The notes: generated from the sequence alone by a model not told the origin. Shown: positions 29,960 through 39,273, counted from the first letter of the stretch. The stretch: DNA of 64,000 nt from Pseudoalteromonas sp. NC201 (GCF_002850255.1 NZ_CP022523.1:62001-126000); one strand, 5' to 3'. Numbers and translations are program-made.

Positions 29960-32110
29960 TCAATCAAGATCTTGCGGTCTACCCATATCGGACTGGCTAT
30001 AATCGCATACGCCCTTAGGGTAAATTTGTTTAAGTGTGGTGAGTTGTGTTGAGATATCTACATCCCCGTAGATCCCTTGCGCGAGCGCCGCTTCAATCGA
30101 AATTTTATGACACTTAAATATATCACCAGCCCAGTTTGCACCAGCTTGAATTCTGCTGGTAGAAAACATTGGATATCTGGCGGTACAAGTTCCTTGCGGC
30201 TGGTTATTCCAGATACCATTAAACACTGCGTTGCCGCTGGCGATGACTTTACCTTGTTCGTCGAAACACGTATCAGCAAGTGTCTTCGGTTTTGCGTCTG
30301 TAACGGATAAATTCGGCTGCGCTTTGAGGTTGAGTAACCATTCATCCATTTTTTCAAATGCGAGTTGAGTTGGATTAAACGCTTGATGTGCAACCCAAAT
30401 CACTTGATTCTCTGGGGTTGAATCAGCGGCGGACATTCTCAATCGAGTATAAAATGAAGCAGACATATGATGCATATCTAACTCGTTCTCAAGATAATGT
30501 CTGGCATCAATAATAGGGATATCAACCTTGCCAATAAATACCTGTCCAGAGCGATACGCTTTTTCCATCGCCGCAAGGTTGCCACTGTGCCTTGGTGCTA
30601 TACCATTGTCATCTGGCGTGGTGATATTATGATTGCCCCAAAGAGTGAGCCAAATAGGTACTTTGTGGCCAAACGGTAATACAATTTCTTCTTGTTGCAT
30701 TTGGTTTTGGGGCTTCCATCCGCCTATTTTTTTGTTGAGATCAATAAATTCAGCCATCGTGATCTGCTGAGCCTTTAATGCTTCTAGTCCATATTGAACG
30801 CCTTCGTTATCCCAAGTGCTTAATCCTAAGCCTGATTGATCCGTGCCAAATACGTTGGCCATGTCTTGCCAGTAACTCCAGTTTGTTCTCTCTACTACCT
30901 CATCCTCAAAAAAGGCCCTTAAAAACCCTTGCCTCGGATTATTAATAAAAGTAGATAATCCAAAGTAACCATTGATGCATTCACTATTGCCGTCAGGAAA
31001 GGAGGGCACAAACCCGGACATTAATTGGTTGAGTGGTTGTAAAAAACCAGCTCGTTGCGGAAAGTCGTTGATTGCATTCATGCCTTCAATATGGCGGCGG
31101 CGGGTCCAATCACGCCATGCTTTTCTGTCATTGGCTCTAAAGGTGAAGTAATTATTCAGTAAATCACAATCTAACGCGTAAGTGGTTTGGGTGATCATAT
31201 CAGGGTAACTATAAAGTGGGATAAGGCCATCTAAGATCCCTTGGCTATTTTGTGCAATCAAATATTGAGCGAGCCCACCGCCAGAGCCGCCAATCCCAAC
31301 TGTATAGAGTGGCTCTCCGTATAAACTAGTAAATTGCTTTTTCACCCGTCTTGCAGTGTCTTCGGCCAGTAACATATTGTAGGTGTAGCTGGTTTTATTG
31401 CCACTAGAGCTTATAACTGCGTAGCCAAGCTTTAACTGCTCTAGCTGTCTATCTATTACACGCTCCGGTTTTTGCCTACCTTGTCTAAAGCCAATCCCTG
31501 AACCGCCATTAAATTGGTAGATAAGCCGGTTATTCCATTGAGACTTAGCCTGTCTATCACCCACTTCGTCAACTGTAATTGGCATAACGATAGTGTAAAT
31601 GAAGCGATTGATGGTGCCTTGCTCAACGCGTAACAGTAAGTTTGTGTCTATCGCTTTATTTCTTTCGTCTAGCGGCTTGATTTGGTTGTCAGAAGTTATC
31701 GCAAAGTAGCGTAAACGCGTTTTTGCCATGCAATCTTTACTAAAACCAAGTACTTGATTTGATAGCTCATCCATCACCGGCACACCGAGTCCCGAGTGGT
31801 TATCTATTTCTGGTTGACCAAGGCCAGAGTCCAGAGTCATACAGTAAAAAGGATATTGGTTAGGGCCAGAGTATAGGTTGGTATTCGGACCAATATCTCC
31901 TAGCGCAATCGGAAATACGAAGGTATCGACGGGCCTGTCAACTTTTGAAATATGCGGATAAAACTCAAGAATAGGATTACTTTCGCTGCTTGCTATTCTT
32001 TCTACACTGTAAATTTCTTCTTGCTCACTCGTTAGCCAAAACCAATAGCCACAAGCGCCAAGAACAATCAAAGATAATAATGTGATGAGCCAAGAAAATA
32101 AGGATTTCAT
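29960..32110 (-). CDS. Large exported alpha/beta-hydrolase-like protein (DUF6351-like)
   Basis: A 716-residue protein with a strongly hydrophobic N-terminus (about 1-26) containing LGAC at 17-20. It could be a lipoprotein or anchored by this helix. Residues 274-279 (GGSGGG) after a beta-strand look like a nucleophile elbow with Ser276, and NGGSGIGFRQG at 201-211 resembles an oxyanion region. The length and the segment QTTYALDCDLL fit what I recall of DUF6351 proteins, some of which are hydrolases of unknown esters. It is monocistronic by spacing. Substrate unknown. Confidence 0.6.
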   Translation of the reverse strand: MKSLFSWLITLLSLIVLGACGYWFWLTSEQEEIYSVERIASSESNPILEFYPHISKVDRPVDTFVFPIALGDIGPNTNLYSGPNQYPFYCMTLDSGLGQPEIDNHSGLGVPVMDELSNQVLGFSKDCMAKTRLRYFAITSDNQIKPLDERNKAIDTNLLLRVEQGTINRFIYTIVMPITVDEVGDRQAKSQWNNRLIYQFNGGSGIGFRQGRQKPERVIDRQLEQLKLGYAVISSSGNKTSYTYNMLLAEDTARRVKKQFTSLYGEPLYTVGIGGSGGGLAQYLIAQNSQGILDGLIPLYSYPDMITQTTYALDCDLLNNYFTFRANDRKAWRDWTRRRHIEGMNAINDFPQRAGFLQPLNQLMSGFVPSFPDGNSECINGYFGLSTFINNPRQGFLRAFFEDEVVERTNWSYWQDMANVFGTDQSGLGLSTWDNEGVQYGLEALKAQQITMAEFIDLNKKIGGWKPQNQMQQEEIVLPFGHKVPIWLTLWGNHNITTPDDNGIAPRHSGNLAAMEKAYRSGQVFIGKVDIPIIDARHYLENELDMHHMSASFYTRLRMSAADSTPENQVIWVAHQAFNPTQLAFEKMDEWLLNLKAQPNLSVTDAKPKTLADTCFDEQGKVIASGNAVFNGIWNNQPQGTCTARYPMFSTSRIQAGANWAGDIFKCHKISIEAALAQGIYGDVDISTQLTTLKQIYPKGVCDYSQSDMGRPQDLD

Positions 32111-32225
32111 ATGAGCTCCTTCGAGTGCTAGGCAAATGGATAAACGGATATTATAAGTGTAGGACTAGATCATCGTAGTGTGGTTATTTGTTTGTTATTT
32201 GAACATGAAATTATTGCGTTGAGAA

Positions 32226-32981
32226 TTAAAAATCATCGCCTAAGTATTTAATCTCAATAGCTTTAATTGTTTTATCTGGAACCCTTTCTAAGAGCGACTC
32301 GATACGCCTCGCCATAGTTTGGTTCGCGATGTTGTATCCCATAAATTGCTGCTCAGCATGAAAGGGACGCGGTAGAAAAGTGACCTCGAGTTGATGACGG
32401 CGGATCATCTCTAAAGCCCACACTTTATCGACTAAAATGGCATCAACTCTGTTGTTATTGAGTACGCTAAAAAACTTTTTTCCGTCGTCATGGTTTTGCT
32501 CATAAAACGAACGTCTGACAATGGCTGCGTTGATTTTTTTCAGCCCTTGTACAGCCGCTTCCGGGTAGCTGTAATCCTCTGAGATCATGACTCTTGGGGC
32601 GGCAAGTTGATAAAAGTCATCAGGGTTGCTGAAGCGACCTTGTTTTACCGCAAGAGAAAGCAGCCAGGTGGTGAATGACACATCGATAATTGGAAAGCCA
32701 TCGGCCTCATCCACATGTAAGGTAAAATCAAATGTACCATCGGCAACGCCTGCTAAACAGCGACGGTAAGGAAGTTCATGAAATGTGACTCGATAGGGAG
32801 TACCTATAAGTGCTGATTTAATTATATCAACCTCTATGCCCCGAACTTGTTTTTGCTCGTTAACAAAGCTGTAAGGCCACCACCGTTCAAAGCAAATGTG
32901 TACCGCCCGACTATCCGTTTTTGCCTGAGTACAAATACTGGAGAGAGTTAGTAGCAAAATAAAAAAAATGCGCATCGGCAA
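32226..32981 (-). CDS. Periplasmic solute-binding protein, family 3-like
   Basis: A 251-residue protein with signal peptide (IFFILLLTLSSICTQA) and the bacterial extracellular solute-binding family 3 layout: CFERWWPYSFVNEQKQVRGIEVDII near the start, and DFTLHVDEAD and VDAILVDKVWALEMI in the two lobes. No ABC transporter genes lie nearby, so it may be an orphan sensor or binding protein. Start TTG 32981 has AGGA five bases upstream; an ATG two codons later has a poorer distance. It is divergent from the iron operon. Confidence 0.7.
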   Translation of the reverse strand: MPMRIFFILLLTLSSICTQAKTDSRAVHICFERWWPYSFVNEQKQVRGIEVDIIKSALIGTPYRVTFHELPYRRCLAGVADGTFDFTLHVDEADGFPIIDVSFTTWLLSLAVKQGRFSNPDDFYQLAAPRVMISEDYSYPEAAVQGLKKINAAIVRRSFYEQNHDDGKKFFSVLNNNRVDAILVDKVWALEMIRRHQLEVTFLPRPFHAEQQFMGYNIANQTMARRIESLLERVPDKTIKAIEIKYLGDDF

Positions 32982-33149
32982 GTTTGTCCTAAATTACCTT
33001 CTCTAAGCGTAATGATAGATTGGAAAAAGCGCAACAAAAGAACATATTATGACTGTTTTACGTTTATACATAAATCAATTCAATGTGGCCGCTATTAGCT
33101 GACCGTTGCATCCAGAAGTATCAGGCTATTCGTTATATCTTGTATGTAA

Positions 33150-33168
33150 TAAAAATGATTATCATATC
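33150..33168. promoter_or_regulatory. Fur-box-like site
   Basis: The core ATGATTATCAT (33155-33165) with AT-rich flanks matches the Fur consensus half-sites TGATTATCA. It lies about 95 bases before the first gene of the PepSY operon and within the divergent region shared with the solute-binding protein gene. Iron-dependent repression is inferred. Confidence 0.7.
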
Positions 33169-33258
33169 AATTGTGTTTTGTGTTGCTGAAAATAAAACAT
33201 TCGCTATAATCTTAATCTCACCTTAATCCTCAATCTAATTGTAAAACGGAGTTTTACC

Positions 33259-33519
33259 TTGTTAAGTGTGTTTTTTGTCGCTCTTCTGAGCCTTGCAATT
33301 ACGTTAATTTACTGCACAAACAAGCATCAGCGCTTGTTAAAGCGACCACTGCCAAACAATGCTAGAACTGCTGGCTACATTCTTCTGGCAATTACATTCA
33401 TTTTTGCAATACAAATTTTCACTGGTGCTGCGGTCGTATTTAGTTGGCTTATCGGTGTCATGGTACTTACCGCGCTTATTCCCTTCACCATTTTAATACT
33501 TTTTAGGAAATCACAATGA
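33259..33519 (+). CDS. Small inner-membrane protein, DUF3325-like
   Basis: An 86-residue protein with three hydrophobic segments, resembling DUF3325 proteins that accompany PepSY ferric-reductase-like proteins in siderophore loci. The start is TTG 33259, supported by GGAG seven bases upstream; no ATG fits. Its stop overlaps the next start by four bases. Likely part of an inner-membrane complex for iron release or reduction. Confidence 0.65.
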   Translation: MLSVFFVALLSLAITLIYCTNKHQRLLKRPLPNNARTAGYILLAITFIFAIQIFTGAAVVFSWLIGVMVLTALIPFTILILFRKSQ

Positions 33520-33836
33520 GCAGGTTGTCACATGCTGATAAAATTCAGCCTGACTGGTGGGGGAAGACACTTGCAGGTGTCATACTTGGCTTGGCACTAA
33601 GCTTTGGGATCGTTGGTCTTTTCGCTTGGGTGGGCAGTGATGGTTTGATGGAGACGTTAACTCCTGCGAGACAAAGTTGGCGGACTCAATTTAGTATGTG
33701 GATGATTTCTCCTATCTGGTTGCTCATTTTGAGTTTTGTTTTTATGTTCAAAAACTCAAAACAAGCAGTACTTTGGCTTGGCGGCGCTAATTTAGTTGTT
33801 TACGTTATTTTATTTGTTGTAAGAGGGATGGCATGA
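33516..33836 (+). CDS. Small inner-membrane protein of the iron/PepSY operon
   Basis: A 106-residue protein with three predicted membrane segments (about 19-41, 62-80 and 85-103). It overlaps both neighbours by four bases, so translation is coupled. Small proteins at this position are common in Fur-controlled PepSY operons of marine gammaproteobacteria; their individual function is not known. Iron-linked role inferred from context only. Confidence 0.65.
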   Translation: MSRLSHADKIQPDWWGKTLAGVILGLALSFGIVGLFAWVGSDGLMETLTPARQSWRTQFSMWMISPIWLLILSFVFMFKNSKQAVLWLGGANLVVYVILFVVRGMA

Positions 33837-35446
33837 AGATCCGCGCCGATATATTAAGGATTTATCAAAGTGTACATACTTGGACGGGAGTAACGACCGG
33901 TCTACTGCTGTTTATCGGTTTCTTTGCTGGCGCTATCACCATGTTTGCAGGTAGCATCGACAAGTGGGCAACGCCTCCTTCTCACCATTTGCCTCAAGTC
34001 GATGCCAGCCAATATGATGCGCTTATCCACCGTGTATTTAAACAACATCCTGAAGCTCTAAGTGGTATCAATATTAGTTTCGAAGCAGACAATTCTCCAG
34101 TTAATTGGTATGAGCAAGGTGGCGCTCGGGGCTTGAGCCTTGATAAAACGCTCTGGCACGGCACTTTAAATGAAGCAGGGGAGCTTGAGGCGCATACCAG
34201 CTATATTAATGAGCTATCGTCGTTAGTGGATTATCTTCACCGCAGTGCAGGCATTGCGGGGGAAATTGGCCATGATCAGGCAGGGGTTTATGTACTCGGT
34301 ATTGCGGCAATTTTGTATTTTATTGCGCTTGTTTCAGGTGTTATTTTCTTATTGCCGAGCTTAGTAAAAAGCTTTTTTGCCCTAAGAGATAAAAAAGGCG
34401 CGAGCCGTTTTTGGCTTGATACTCATAACCTAATTGGGATCACTAGCTTACCGTTTCATATTATTATCGCCATCACTGTGATTGTATTCGCATTCCACGA
34501 TATTTTGTACGATGGTTTAGGTAAATTATATGGAGATAAACCTCTTTTTTCACGTCAAGCCCCCTCAGCTGTTGAATACAAGGTTGAAAACTTGCCAAGT
34601 CTCGACGTAATTTTGAAAAAAGCGAAAGACTACGCACCTGACTACCAAGTCAAAGGTATAACCCTGAGTCGATTAAATAGCGCCATGCCTTCTGCGTCAA
34701 TTCAACTGTTAAGTGATAAACACTTGATGCGTGGACCTAAAACTGACTATTTGTTTATGAACCCTTACACATTTGAAGTATCGGCAAGCAGTGTTGCAGA
34801 TGATGCGCAAGGGGTTTGGGGTGCGGTAGTGACCACGTTATTTGGTCTTCATTTTGGGAGTTACGGTGGTGAGTTTGGTCGTTGGGCTTATTTTATTATG
34901 GGTATTTTAGGCGCAGTGCTGTTTTATACGGGTAACTTATTGTGGCTTGAGAAGCGCCGTAAGCAAAAGCAGCCGGAGCAGTCAAAATCAACCAGAATAA
35001 TGGGGAAATTGACTGTTGGCGTGGCAATGGGCTCATTACTTGGTGTAGCTGCCGCGTTTGCTGTAACAAAATGGGCCGCCTTGACCACAATAAACATCAA
35101 TGTTGTGTATATGTGGGTCTATTATCTGTGTTTTGGTTTTACCTTGATTGCAGCGTTCGCTATCGGTATGAGTAAAACGGCAATTTGGTCACAAAAGGCG
35201 ATTGCCATTTTGTGCTTCTCGTTGCCACTGACTTCAGTCATTGCGTTTGCAATCCCAAGTCTAGGTATTTGGTCTGCGACAGCTTGGTCTTCTATTGGTT
35301 TAGAGTTAACTGCTATGATCCTAGGTTTTATTTTTTGGCGAATGGCAGATAAGACAAAGCATAGAGCTTACTATGGCGAAGCCAACAGCATTTGGTTTAT
35401 TGGTCAGCATAAAACAGAATGTGAATTACAAACGCAGTCTGTATAA
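33833..35446 (+). CDS. PepSY-associated transmembrane protein (iron uptake type)
   Basis: A 537-residue inner-membrane protein with the PepSY-TM layout: an N-terminal helix after IYQSVHTWTGVTTGLLLFIG, a periplasmic PepSY-like region, a helix pair with histidines (FWLDTHNLIGITSLPFHIII, HDILYD) and several C-terminal helices. Conserved histidines on helices suggest heme binding, and members are thought to reduce ferric siderophores at the inner membrane. It is the last gene of a three-gene operon behind a Fur-type site, with a terminator 15 bases downstream. Confidence 0.8.
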   Translation: MKIRADILRIYQSVHTWTGVTTGLLLFIGFFAGAITMFAGSIDKWATPPSHHLPQVDASQYDALIHRVFKQHPEALSGINISFEADNSPVNWYEQGGARGLSLDKTLWHGTLNEAGELEAHTSYINELSSLVDYLHRSAGIAGEIGHDQAGVYVLGIAAILYFIALVSGVIFLLPSLVKSFFALRDKKGASRFWLDTHNLIGITSLPFHIIIAITVIVFAFHDILYDGLGKLYGDKPLFSRQAPSAVEYKVENLPSLDVILKKAKDYAPDYQVKGITLSRLNSAMPSASIQLLSDKHLMRGPKTDYLFMNPYTFEVSASSVADDAQGVWGAVVTTLFGLHFGSYGGEFGRWAYFIMGILGAVLFYTGNLLWLEKRRKQKQPEQSKSTRIMGKLTVGVAMGSLLGVAAAFAVTKWAALTTININVVYMWVYYLCFGFTLIAAFAIGMSKTAIWSQKAIAILCFSLPLTSVIAFAIPSLGIWSATAWSSIGLELTAMILGFIFWRMADKTKHRAYYGEANSIWFIGQHKTECELQTQSV

Positions 35447-35458
35447 AAAACACGTAGA

Positions 35459-35480
35459 AAGGGGCTGGTAGCTCCTTTTT
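35459..35480 (+). terminator. Terminator of the PepSY operon
   Basis: An 8-bp stem with one G-T pair (35459-35466 with 35470-35477), loop GGT and a T-run. Confidence 0.7.
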
Positions 35481-35550
35481 ACTTACAAAGTGCCATCTAT
35501 TTTTTCAAATCTGTTATCCTACTCGTTTTGCAATTCTCTACGGAAAAATT

Positions 35551-36171
35551 ATGGAGCTTACAGCCTGGTTAAGCCTTGCTGCTATTTGTGTTTTTGGTGC
35601 GATGTCGCCAGGTCCAAGTTTAGCGGTTGTCTTGCGTTATAGCCTATTTCATAGTGCCAAACACGGTATTGTCGCAAGCCTTGCGCATGGCTTGGGAGTT
35701 GGGATTTATGCCAGCCTAGCAATTTTAGGGTTGTCAGGGCTTATTCATCAATTTCCGATTGTATATCAATTTTTGGTTTACGGTGGTGCTGCCTACTTGG
35801 CATGGATGGGGATAAAAATCCTAATGAGTAAGAGCCAAGGGTTGGCGGTATCACAGTCTCAAGCAGCAACGTCGTATGGCAAAGCAGCACAGGATGGTTT
35901 TGCAATTGCATTTTTGAATCCGAAATTAGCTATTTTCTTCGTCGCACTCTTTTCGCAGTTTATCGACCCAGAAAAGATGACATTAACGGTAGGTTTTATC
36001 ATGTGTATCACTGTGCTAACGATAGATGCGTTGTGGTATTTTATTGTCTCAATTTTGAGTGCTTCAGCAAGAGATAAATTCGATTTAACGGCTAAGCGAG
36101 CTGTGATTGATAAAATTCTTGGCTGTGCCTTTTTACTGCTCGCCATACGAGTGATTTACCAATCCTTGTAG
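35551..36171 (+). CDS. LysE/RhtB-family amino-acid exporter
   Basis: A 206-residue inner-membrane protein with about six helices. The N-terminal signature GAMSPGPSLAVVLRYSLFHS and the middle motif DGFAIAFLNPKLAIFFVALFSQF are typical of the LysE/RhtB translocators that export amino acids or homoserine lactones. Its own promoter is likely, since the upstream terminator ends the previous operon. The substrate cannot be told from the sequence. Confidence 0.85.
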   Translation: MELTAWLSLAAICVFGAMSPGPSLAVVLRYSLFHSAKHGIVASLAHGLGVGIYASLAILGLSGLIHQFPIVYQFLVYGGAAYLAWMGIKILMSKSQGLAVSQSQAATSYGKAAQDGFAIAFLNPKLAIFFVALFSQFIDPEKMTLTVGFIMCITVLTIDALWYFIVSILSASARDKFDLTAKRAVIDKILGCAFLLLAIRVIYQSL

Positions 36172-36224
36172 CCATTGTAAGCACTTCTTGGTCGGCGCTC
36201 TATCGTTGCGCTTATCAAGTTGAA

Positions 36225-36833
36225 CTAATCTAACCCCTTGCGCTGTATGTAGTTATGAAGAATAAATGCTTTGAGTTTTTCGTTATCGGTTTTATTCATT
36301 GCAAAGGATACGGCGAGCTCCAATGGGCTTGTCACCTTTATCGAGTGGACGTTTGCAAACAGTGGAATAGGGTCGGCAAGATATAATTTAGCTATCCGAC
36401 TGATCACATTAATTTGGATTGCATTTGCTTGGTAGGGAAAAGTATTAATCAGTCCACCGGATTGGGATATGGAGACCATGTTAAACGGCATCATTTGAGG
36501 AGACAATCTAAACCTGACCGGTGTTGATGGGCAGGTACGCCAACTACGTGGGGCACTAGAGTTAGCGGCTTCCACGATATTAGGGGCTTCTAAGTTGTTG
36601 TCTAAAATCTCCATCAATGCCGATAGGTCGCTAAGTGGAAACTCGACCTGCTCGTTGGCATTTTTGGCAACGAGACTAAACTGAGAACTATTTGAAATAC
36701 TCGCAAGTAACTTTTTAATCTCGCTGTGCGTTTGCTGCTTTTGATCCCTAGCTTCCGGCAATAGCGAACCTGCAACGCGATTACCGGCTAGGGTTCGGTT
36801 AATGAATTGTAATTCTTCCTTCGTCAATTTCAT
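36225..36833 (-). CDS. Hypothetical cytoplasmic protein
   Basis: A protein of about 202 residues, with no signal peptide or membrane helix. The N-terminal part is helical (TKEELQFINRTLAGNRVAG); the middle is beta-rich. Start is uncertain: ATG 36833 (MKLTKEEL) is more protein-like than ATG 36845. Family not recognised. It converges on the LysE gene. Confidence 0.55.
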   Translation of the reverse strand: MKLTKEELQFINRTLAGNRVAGSLLPEARDQKQQTHSEIKKLLASISNSSQFSLVAKNANEQVEFPLSDLSALMEILDNNLEAPNIVEAANSSAPRSWRTCPSTPVRFRLSPQMMPFNMVSISQSGGLINTFPYQANAIQINVISRIAKLYLADPIPLFANVHSIKVTSPLELAVSFAMNKTDNEKLKAFILHNYIQRKGLD

Positions 36834-36845
36834 GATTAAGCACAT

Positions 36846-37164
36846 CCATTGGGTGGTTGATATTTATACAGCAAGGTTTATACCAAATTCCGCTTTGATT
36901 GCTACTGCGGCGTTTCTTTTTTTAGTACGGGCTTTGCAATTTGTTCAGCAGTAGACTTCTTGCCATTTAGCCTTCAAATAGGGCAATCTAACGTACCTAA
37001 GCGGCAATGAATTGCCCATGAAGCTGTACGTGTTATTTAAGAAAATGAAATATTTCCGTGTTCAGTGGCTATTGATATCAATTCATCGGCTGATTGTTGA
37101 AAATATTTATTTGGAATAATGCTTGCAAAGATCCCTCACCGAGATTGTTTTTTAGACTTGCCCA
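36846..37164. other. Intergenic stretch with no recognised gene
   Basis: About 320 bases between two divergent hypothetical genes. I see no convincing ORF, tRNA or strong terminator. A weak imperfect inverted repeat around GGCAAT/ATTGCC (about 36982-37018) is present but has no clear role. Confidence 0.5.
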
Positions 37165-37863
37165 ATGCCAACGTTTTTAACTGGACATCAAGTAGCGCTC
37201 ATAGAGCCTACTTCACTGAACTTTTCACCTGTAGAGCGAGAGAAATTAGTGATCCCGAGCGCTCATAATCAGCTTACAGCAAATGGCAATCACCTTGCTG
37301 CTGGTGGGGGGCGTGCTCACACCTTTAAACAAAACTTTATGAATGCCATGAGTAGTGGCTCGTCTAGCGAAACGTCGCAACATGACAAAAGTGAAGCGTT
37401 ACTGCAGTTCCAATTTGCAGATCACGAAGTTCTATTCGACCTTACAAGCATCGCCTCTCATGATGAGGCTGCTTACGAAAAGCTCCGAGCGTTGTTGGCT
37501 GATATAATGACAGGGCCTGTAAAGGTTGATATCAGTAGTAAAGATCAAGCGCAGCAATTACTGTTTAAAAATTTAGAGCTAGATTTCTTAGCGTACAAGG
37601 AGCTCTCTGAGCGGCTGGAAATGTTGGCAAAGCTTGACCATGAAACTGAAAGTCAAAAAGCATTGGCACAGCAAGATAAAGATCGCATTCGTGCGGTAAT
37701 TGCAAGTTTACATGCACGCCTCGAGAAGGGCCAAGAGGCGTTACTTGGTGGAACAACATTAAAAGCGTTGGATGTAAATCGCAAAGATTTTGAGCTTGAA
37801 TTAGATAGCCTATTTACCACTATTGGCTTTGATTCGGAAATGCCAGTAACCGGCGCGACTTGA
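37165..37863 (+). CDS. Hypothetical protein with coiled-coil region
   Basis: A 232-residue soluble protein. Residues about 60-140 appear mixed alpha/beta (LLQFQFADHEVLFDLTSI), and about 145-205 form a charged helical stretch likely to be a coiled coil (LSERLEMLAKLDHETESQKA onward). No clear ribosome site precedes the ATG, so the start is uncertain. It lies just outside the integron, next to the integrase gene end. Family not recognised. Confidence 0.55.
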   Translation: MPTFLTGHQVALIEPTSLNFSPVEREKLVIPSAHNQLTANGNHLAAGGGRAHTFKQNFMNAMSSGSSSETSQHDKSEALLQFQFADHEVLFDLTSIASHDEAAYEKLRALLADIMTGPVKVDISSKDQAQQLLFKNLELDFLAYKELSERLEMLAKLDHETESQKALAQQDKDRIRAVIASLHARLEKGQEALLGGTTLKALDVNRKDFELELDSLFTTIGFDSEMPVTGAT

Positions 37864-38067
37864 TTGCCGTGATCATTATTGTTTGCTGGAATTTGTACTT
37901 TTTACCAGGTATAAAATGTAGCAGCCCATACCCGAACCTCACCGTTTAAAAAGAACGGGGCTAGACTTTACCTGACATACGTTTTGAGCGAACAAAAGAC
38001 GGTCGTTAACGTTACTTTTGTTCCACAAAGCGCACGTTCCACTAACTCATGTATGCCCCAAAACGAG

Positions 38068-39027
38068 CTAGAAAATTTTGCTCAAAGGGCTAACAACACC
38101 GTTTGCGCCTTGCTGTAAAACATGGGTATAAATCTGAGTGGTTTTAACGTCTGAATGGCCTAACTGAGCTTGTACTGTTCTAATATCTGCCCCACTTTGT
38201 AACAGGTGTGTAGCAAAAGAGTGGGGCGTTATAGGTTTTGTTATTTGTGCTTTTTTGGCTGCGTCTTTAACCGCTTTACGTACTCCTGTTTGATGAAAAT
38301 GATGTCGGCGGATCTCCCCAGTTTCAGGATCTGCACTTAACTTATATGAGGGAAATAGATACTGCCAAGCAATTGACTTATTGGCGCTAGGATATTTTCT
38401 TGCTAGTGCGTTTGGCATCCAAACACCTGCATATCGTTCATTCTGGGAATCTAATTTTAAGTATTCATCAGCCTGAGCAATTTGATTTCTTAGCAAAGGT
38501 ATAAGTTCTGTGGCGAGAGTAACCACCCGATGTTTATTCCCTTTTCCATTCCAGATCCGAATGTACTTGTAGTCAAAGTCAATGTCCTGAACTCGTAGTT
38601 GAACAGCTTCCATTACACGTAAGCCGCTACCATACATTAAGCCTGAAATTAAATAATATCGTTTATTTAAAAACGATATGAGACGTTTAACCCCCTCGGG
38701 GGTCATAACAATTGGCAACTTAGATTGGCGCTTGCTTCTGATAAACGTTAGATTGGGGCACAAATCCTGTTTAATTATTTGCTTATACAGAAAAGATAAT
38801 GCATTTAACGCTGTCGCTTGTGTTTTAGGCGACACATTACGTTTAAGCACAAGGTAGTTGAGATATTCGACAACCTCGTTATCGCCCATTGAAGCTGGGT
38901 GACGCTTATCATGAAAATGAATATAGGAAGAAATCCACTTAAGATATGTATCAACTGTTCTGAGCGAATATTGCTTAGTCAGCATAAACTCTGCGATGTG
39001 GTTTAGAAATGGTGAACGAGTTCTCAT
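38068..39027 (-). CDS. intI: Integron integrase IntI, catalytic arginine box deleted
   Basis: A 319-residue tyrosine recombinase of the IntI group. It has the first catalytic arginine (Arg137, GSGLRVMEA), the beta-hairpin lysine region (GKGNKHR), the IntI-specific extra helix (ALARKYPSANKSIAWQYLFPS), the second His (GHSDV, His291) and Tyr300 in TTQIYTHV. The canonical box PHTLRHSFATH instead reads PHSFATH here, so four residues, including the H-x-x-R arginine, are absent at residue 269 (nt 38221-38223). The frame is otherwise intact. The protein probably folds but should not cut DNA normally. A LexA box lies upstream and cassettes lie on the opposite side, as in known chromosomal integrons. 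Confidence 0.9.
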   Translation of the reverse strand: MRTRSPFLNHIAEFMLTKQYSLRTVDTYLKWISSYIHFHDKRHPASMGDNEVVEYLNYLVLKRNVSPKTQATALNALSFLYKQIIKQDLCPNLTFIRSKRQSKLPIVMTPEGVKRLISFLNKRYYLISGLMYGSGLRVMEAVQLRVQDIDFDYKYIRIWNGKGNKHRVVTLATELIPLLRNQIAQADEYLKLDSQNERYAGVWMPNALARKYPSANKSIAWQYLFPSYKLSADPETGEIRRHHFHQTGVRKAVKDAAKKAQITKPITPHSFATHLLQSGADIRTVQAQLGHSDVKTTQIYTHVLQQGANGVVSPLSKIF

Positions 39028-39048
39028 TGAATTAGCTCTAAAAAGAAA

Positions 39049-39064
39049 CTGTATTTATATACAG
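39049..39064 (-). promoter_or_regulatory. LexA/SOS box upstream of intI
   Basis: CTGTATTTATATACAG is a perfect CTG-N10-CAG site of the gammaproteobacterial LexA type, 22 bases before the intI start. SOS control of intI is established for integrons such as that of Vibrio cholerae. Confidence 0.85.
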
Positions 39065-39090
39065 TGTTGGCGTATTTCTCCTATAGTCAA

Positions 39091-39115
39091 GAAAACGACC
39101 CACTGGGTCGTTTTC
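39091..39115. repeat. 25-bp palindrome in the attI region, copy 1
   Basis: A perfect inverted repeat with 12-bp arms and a 1-base centre. The core is CGACCCA-c-TGGGTCG. It lies between the intI start and the first cassette. Confidence 0.8.
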
Positions 39116-39215
39116 ATCCTTTTCATAATGATGAAAAATATATCTGTAGCAACAAGTTAGTTATTGTGATAAAACTGGTACAATGAGAATAATGACCCAT
39201 GACTCGGTAGATAAA

Positions 39216-39230
39216 CGACCCATTGGGTCG
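39216..39230. repeat. 15-bp palindrome in the attI region, copy 2
   Basis: CGACCCATTGGGTCG repeats the core of the palindrome at 39091-39115, only 10 bases before the attI crossover. A degenerate relative is at about 39193-39207 (tGACCCAtGACTCGg). Confidence 0.8.
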
Positions 39231-39240
39231 ATATTAAATT

Positions 39241-39247
39241 GTTATAC
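39241..39247 (+). other. attI: attI core site (G/TTATAC)
   Basis: GTTATAC fits the integron core GTTRRRY. The bases just after it (TTATACGCAT) are complementary to the start of the first attC (ATGCGTATAAC), as expected when a cassette is inserted here. Flanking IntI-binding repeats were not resolved. Confidence 0.75.
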
Positions 39248-39273
39248 GCATTCGAATATTCAAGTGATGGATT

